NCBI GenBank assembly: GCA_002843155.1 | Contig: PGZD01000021.1 | Coordinates: 1-58,684, forward strand | DNA: 58,684 nt | Source of the DNA: Gammaproteobacteria bacterium HGW-Gammaproteobacteria-3 | Lineage (GTDB): Bacteria > Pseudomonadota > Gammaproteobacteria > Methylococcales > Methylomonadaceae | Direction: 5' to 3' | Shown: positions 55,874 through 58,684 of the stretch, piece after piece | Layout: every line of letters starts with the position of its first letter | Position numbering within the stretch: position 1 is the first letter of the stretch | Notes under the pieces: generated by a model | The model's database searches: none | What the model was told of the DNA's origin: nothing | Seen by the model: only the letters and a program-made list of their open reading frames with translations | Translations under genes and position numbers: made by a program

Positions 55874-56800
55874 ATGTTTCTGACACTGGGGCTGGCCGTG
55901 ATCATTGGCTTGTTGCTGGGCCTGTTCGGTGGCGGCGGATCGATTCTGACCGTGCCTATGCTGGTCTATCTGCTGCACATCGAAGCCAAGACCGCGATAG
56001 TCACTTCGTTCGTTGTGGTCGGCCTTTCCAGCCTGATGGCTTTAATCCCCCATGCCCGGCGTGGTTTGGTATGCTGGAAAAGCGGCGTGTTCTTTGGCTT
56101 GTCCGGCATGGCGGGTGCATTTGCGGGGGGGCGTTTTGCCGCGCTTTTTTCCGCCGATCTGTTGATGAGCCTGTTTGGTGTGATCAGCCTGTCTACCGGC
56201 TTGTTAATGTTGCTTAAAGCCAAAGCCCGTTTCACTCCCGAGCACTTGCCGGTTTCGGTATGTCCCCTACGGGTGCCGTTTTTAAGAGTTTCTTTTGATG
56301 GTTTCTTTGTCGGCGGCCTGACCGGCATGGTGGGCGTGGGCGGCGGATTTTTGGTGGTACCGGCGTTGACTTTGCTGGTAGGCTTGCCGATGCAGGCTGC
56401 GGTGGGCACTTCATTATTGATCATTGTCATGAATGCTCTGGCAGGCTTGGCCGGTTACGCCCAGCATACGTCGATTGATATGTCTTTGACGGCCCTGGTC
56501 ACAGCCGGGGCTTTGCTCGGCAGCGCCGTGGGCGCAGTGCTTTCAGGCATCATCAAACCGACTTTATTGCGGCGCGGTTTTGGTCTGATGGTCGTGGCCG
56601 TCGGTATCTATGTGCTGTCGCAATCGCTGACAGCGGCGTTACTGATCGACAGTAAACAATGGCTGAGCCAAACCAATGGCCTCATTCCGGTTTCTATAGC
56701 CCTGTTTCTGCTGCTGGTTTTGCTGGCCATCGGCCGCTGGATTCATAAAGCCGATACCGTTGTATTCAGTGCAAAAAAAACACCGACGAGAGTTGATTGA
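55874..56800 (+). CDS. TauE/SafE family sulfite exporter-like membrane protein
   Basis: This 308-residue inner-membrane protein has about eight hydrophobic segments and the duplicated glycine-rich motifs of TauE/SafE proteins (LLGLFGGGGSILTVPMLVYL and MVGVGGGFLVVPALTLLVG). Such proteins are often linked to persulfide dioxygenase and are proposed to export sulfite or related anions. It follows pdo by 14 bases, and its stop overlaps the next start (TGATG), so all three genes belong to one transcript. Confidence 0.92.
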   Translation: MFLTLGLAVIIGLLLGLFGGGGSILTVPMLVYLLHIEAKTAIVTSFVVVGLSSLMALIPHARRGLVCWKSGVFFGLSGMAGAFAGGRFAALFSADLLMSLFGVISLSTGLLMLLKAKARFTPEHLPVSVCPLRVPFLRVSFDGFFVGGLTGMVGVGGGFLVVPALTLLVGLPMQAAVGTSLLIIVMNALAGLAGYAQHTSIDMSLTALVTAGALLGSAVGAVLSGIIKPTLLRRGFGLMVVAVGIYVLSQSLTAALLIDSKQWLSQTNGLIPVSIALFLLLVLLAIGRWIHKADTVVFSAKKTPTRVD

Positions 56801-57222
56801 TGCGACTATCAGGATTTAACAAAATGCAGTTCGGCATGAAAGCCAGGATAGATGAGCTGGGTAATTTGCTGCTCGGAGCTTTTCACTACATGGCCCTGTT
56901 TGTTATCGGCGCCAGCATTGTTTGGTCGGCTGTAGTGGCTTATGTCGGCATGGCGGCGCACGGACACGCCAGCATCGACGATATTTTACTGTTGTTTATT
57001 TATCTTGAATTGGGCGCCATGGTGGGGATTTATTTCAAAACCAATGTCATGCCGGTGCGCTGTTTGATTTATGTCGCCATTACCGCACTGGCTCGATTGG
57101 TGATTGCTGATGTGCAGGCCCATCACGAAGCCGGTATGGGGATGTTATGGGTCTCGACAGCAATTTTATTACTCGCCATATCGACTCGTGTGACTATAAA
57201 GCCGCCGTCGGAAAACGGCTGA
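56800..57222 (+). CDS. PsiE-like (phosphate-starvation-inducible) membrane protein
   Basis: This 140-residue protein has four hydrophobic helices. The segment LLLFIYLELGAMVGIYFKTN followed by MPVRCLIYVAITALARLVI is the hallmark of the PsiE family, whose function is unknown. The ATG at 56800 overlaps the exporter stop by one base, so it is co-translated with the sulfur genes. No Pho box is visible, and membership of the sulfide-responsive operon is the more likely mode of regulation. Confidence 0.85.
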   Translation: MRLSGFNKMQFGMKARIDELGNLLLGAFHYMALFVIGASIVWSAVVAYVGMAAHGHASIDDILLLFIYLELGAMVGIYFKTNVMPVRCLIYVAITALARLVIADVQAHHEAGMGMLWVSTAILLLAISTRVTIKPPSENG

Positions 57223-57296
57223 AATACTTAGAAACAGGGAAATTTTACCTATAAAAATTATTAAAACAATAATCGACCCAAGTCGAGGAGCGGATA

Positions 57297-58684
57297 TGAA
57301 ACAGTTAGCCAATTTTTCCCGTCGCCGTTTTTTTGCACAAACCGGTGCCGGACTTCTAGCCTGGGCAGGGTTGCCCGGCTGGTTACAGGCCATGGAAGGG
57401 ATGGGCGATATGCCGAGAATGACGCCGAATAAAGCTTCGCCTGATTTTCATCCGGATGTAGAAATTGATTTGGTTTGCAAACCATCCTCAAGCTCGATTT
57501 TGCCGGGACAGCAAACCCGGGTACAGCAATATTTCGCCAAACTGGTAAAGGGCCCGGCCGACACGCTGACTGAACTGCCAGGTTCTTACCTTGGCCCGGT
57601 GATGCGCTTTCAAACAGGCCAAAAAATCCGCATTACGCTGCATAATCAACTGGATGAAGTGTCAATCACTCATTGGCATGGTTTGCATGTGCCGGCCAAA
57701 ATAGACGGACATCCACTGTATTCGCTGGACAAAGGCCAATCTTTTGTGTATGAGTTTGAAATGCTCAATCGCGCCGGCATGAATATCTATCACCCGCATC
57801 CGCACAATACGACAGGTAAACAGGTTTACCACGGTTTGGCCGGGGCAATATTGGTGAATGACGACGAAGAGCGCCGTCTGGAATTACCGGACGGTGAGTA
57901 CGAAGTGCCGATCGTGATTCAGGACCGGCTGTTCGACGCCAACAATCAATTGCAATACGTCCGTCATATGCATGATCGCATGATGGGTTTTTATGGTGAC
58001 CGTATTCTGGTTAACGGTTTACCCGATTTTCAGCTCGATGTGGCCAGTCGGGCTTACCGATTGCGTGTCCTCAATGCCTCGACGGCGCGCATATACAAAC
58101 TGGCCTGGGACGATAACACGCCTGTCACCGTCATCGGATGCGACGGCGGTTTACTGGAAACACCTGTCAACAAACCTTATGTAATGCTGGCTCCGGGTGA
58201 GCGTCTGGATGTATGGGCGGATTTCAGCGGGCGAAAAGTCGGCTCTCAACTGGTATTGCGCAGCCGTGCTTTTTCCGGTGTCTTGCCGAAAATGGCCGAA
58301 CGCATGATGGGCGGCAAACAGAGTGGCGGCCATCGGGTGGGGATGCACGCTAGCGCATTGCCGGTCGGCAGCGATTATCCGATTTTAACGTTACGTGTGA
58401 CCCAAAGCGTCAGCGACAGTCCCGCGCTACCGAATAAGCTGTCTGCTATTAAACGCTATGCTGTCAGCGACACCGCTAACCCCAACAAACCGGTGCCGAT
58501 CGGCATTTCCGAAGGGCCGATGAGAATGGTGCTGAACGGTCGGCCCTATGCCTATGACGACATTCTGCCAAGCGAACGCATTCCGTTTAACCCAACTTCG
58601 TCACCTAATAACGAAGTTCCCCGCCATTTCAATCAGTTAAAAATTTTAACTACTGTCGGTTGGCACTACGGATTTTTTGCTGTT
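57297..58684 (+). CDS. Tat-exported multicopper oxidase, partial and possibly disrupted
   Basis: The reading frame is open to the window end (462 codons). A Tat signal (SRRRFFAQTGAGLLAWAG) with GAGGAG before the ATG is followed by the first cupredoxin domain, with copper ligands HWHGLH (about 126-131) and YHPHPH, then domain 2 (PYVMLAPGERLDVWADF). Laccase or bilirubin-oxidase-type enzymes would next show a PHPxHIHG motif. Instead, after RIPFN at 58591 the sequence stops resembling the family and contains two inverted repeats. The gene may be interrupted by an inserted element. It begins 74 bases after the psiE-like gene. Confidence 0.82.
58592..58684. repeat. Palindrome-containing tail inside the multicopper oxidase frame
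   Basis: AACTTCGT (58594-58601) pairs with ACGAAGTT (58611-58618), and AGTTAAAAATTTTAACT (within 58630-58660) is a perfect palindrome. The translated product here lacks multicopper-oxidase character, so this may be the edge of an insertion that continues past the window. Confidence 0.4.

Overview
The window looks like a chromosomal stretch of a gammaproteobacterium, most likely a type I methanotroph or close relative (Methylococcales). The reasons are indirect. There is a histidine kinase with a MoxY/LapD-type sensor domain, an hrcA-grpE-dnaK-dnaJ-dapB block with a CIRCE operator, a 5'-methylthioinosine phosphorylase-hpt-nagZ group, and repeat families of a kind I associate with methylotroph genomes. 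No pmo, mxa or rRNA gene is present, so the placement is an inference.

Layout. 1-1.15 kb is accessory: a dispersed repeat, an IS200/IS605 insertion and the N-terminal stub of an integron-type integrase. 1.15-6.7 kb (minus) is the 2-oxoglutarate dehydrogenase operon sucA-sucB-lpd; its E3 gene lacks one of the two redox-active cysteines. 6.8-8.05 kb (plus) holds a DUF2914 membrane protein and an H-NS-like protein. 8.1-12.6 kb (minus) is nadK-recN-aguA-aguB. 12.8-18.6 kb (plus) is the heat-shock block ending in dapB. 18.6-20.3 kb is a decayed integron-like island: attC-like sites, a yefM-yoeB cassette, and fused fragments of a PIN-domain gene and an integrase.

20.3-27.8 kb (plus) is the most novel-looking block. 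A YnjBCD-type ABC importer is translationally coupled to a radical SAM protein and followed by a TonB-dependent receptor. A nearly identical 20-bp palindrome lies in front of the importer and at the start of the receptor gene, and an attenuator-like terminator sits just before the importer. 27.9-32.4 kb (minus) carries an aspartoacylase-like deacylase, rimK, methylthioinosine phosphorylase, hpt and nagZ. 32.5-38.3 kb (minus) is a four-gene unit with two divergent Hsp70-like proteins, a membrane-anchored DUF2760 protein and a small secreted protein.

38.6-45 kb holds a YihY/BrkB membrane protein, an IS630 relic, a 258-bp MITE with TA flanks, a quinone oxidoreductase, an HDOD protein and a receiver-GGDEF-EAL protein. 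45-50.5 kb (plus) is the envelope/housekeeping operon mrcB-lolA-rarA-accA. 51.1-53.1 kb (minus) is a MoxYX-like two-component system. 53.2-58.7 kb contains a GNAT gene cut by a MITE copy, then a FisR-like sigma-54 activator divergent from a persulfide dioxygenase, a TauE/SafE exporter, a PsiE-like protein and a multicopper oxidase. The multicopper oxidase loses family resemblance about 90 bases before the window ends. The persulfide dioxygenase promoter shows both a sigma-54 -24/-12 element and a perfect upstream palindrome.
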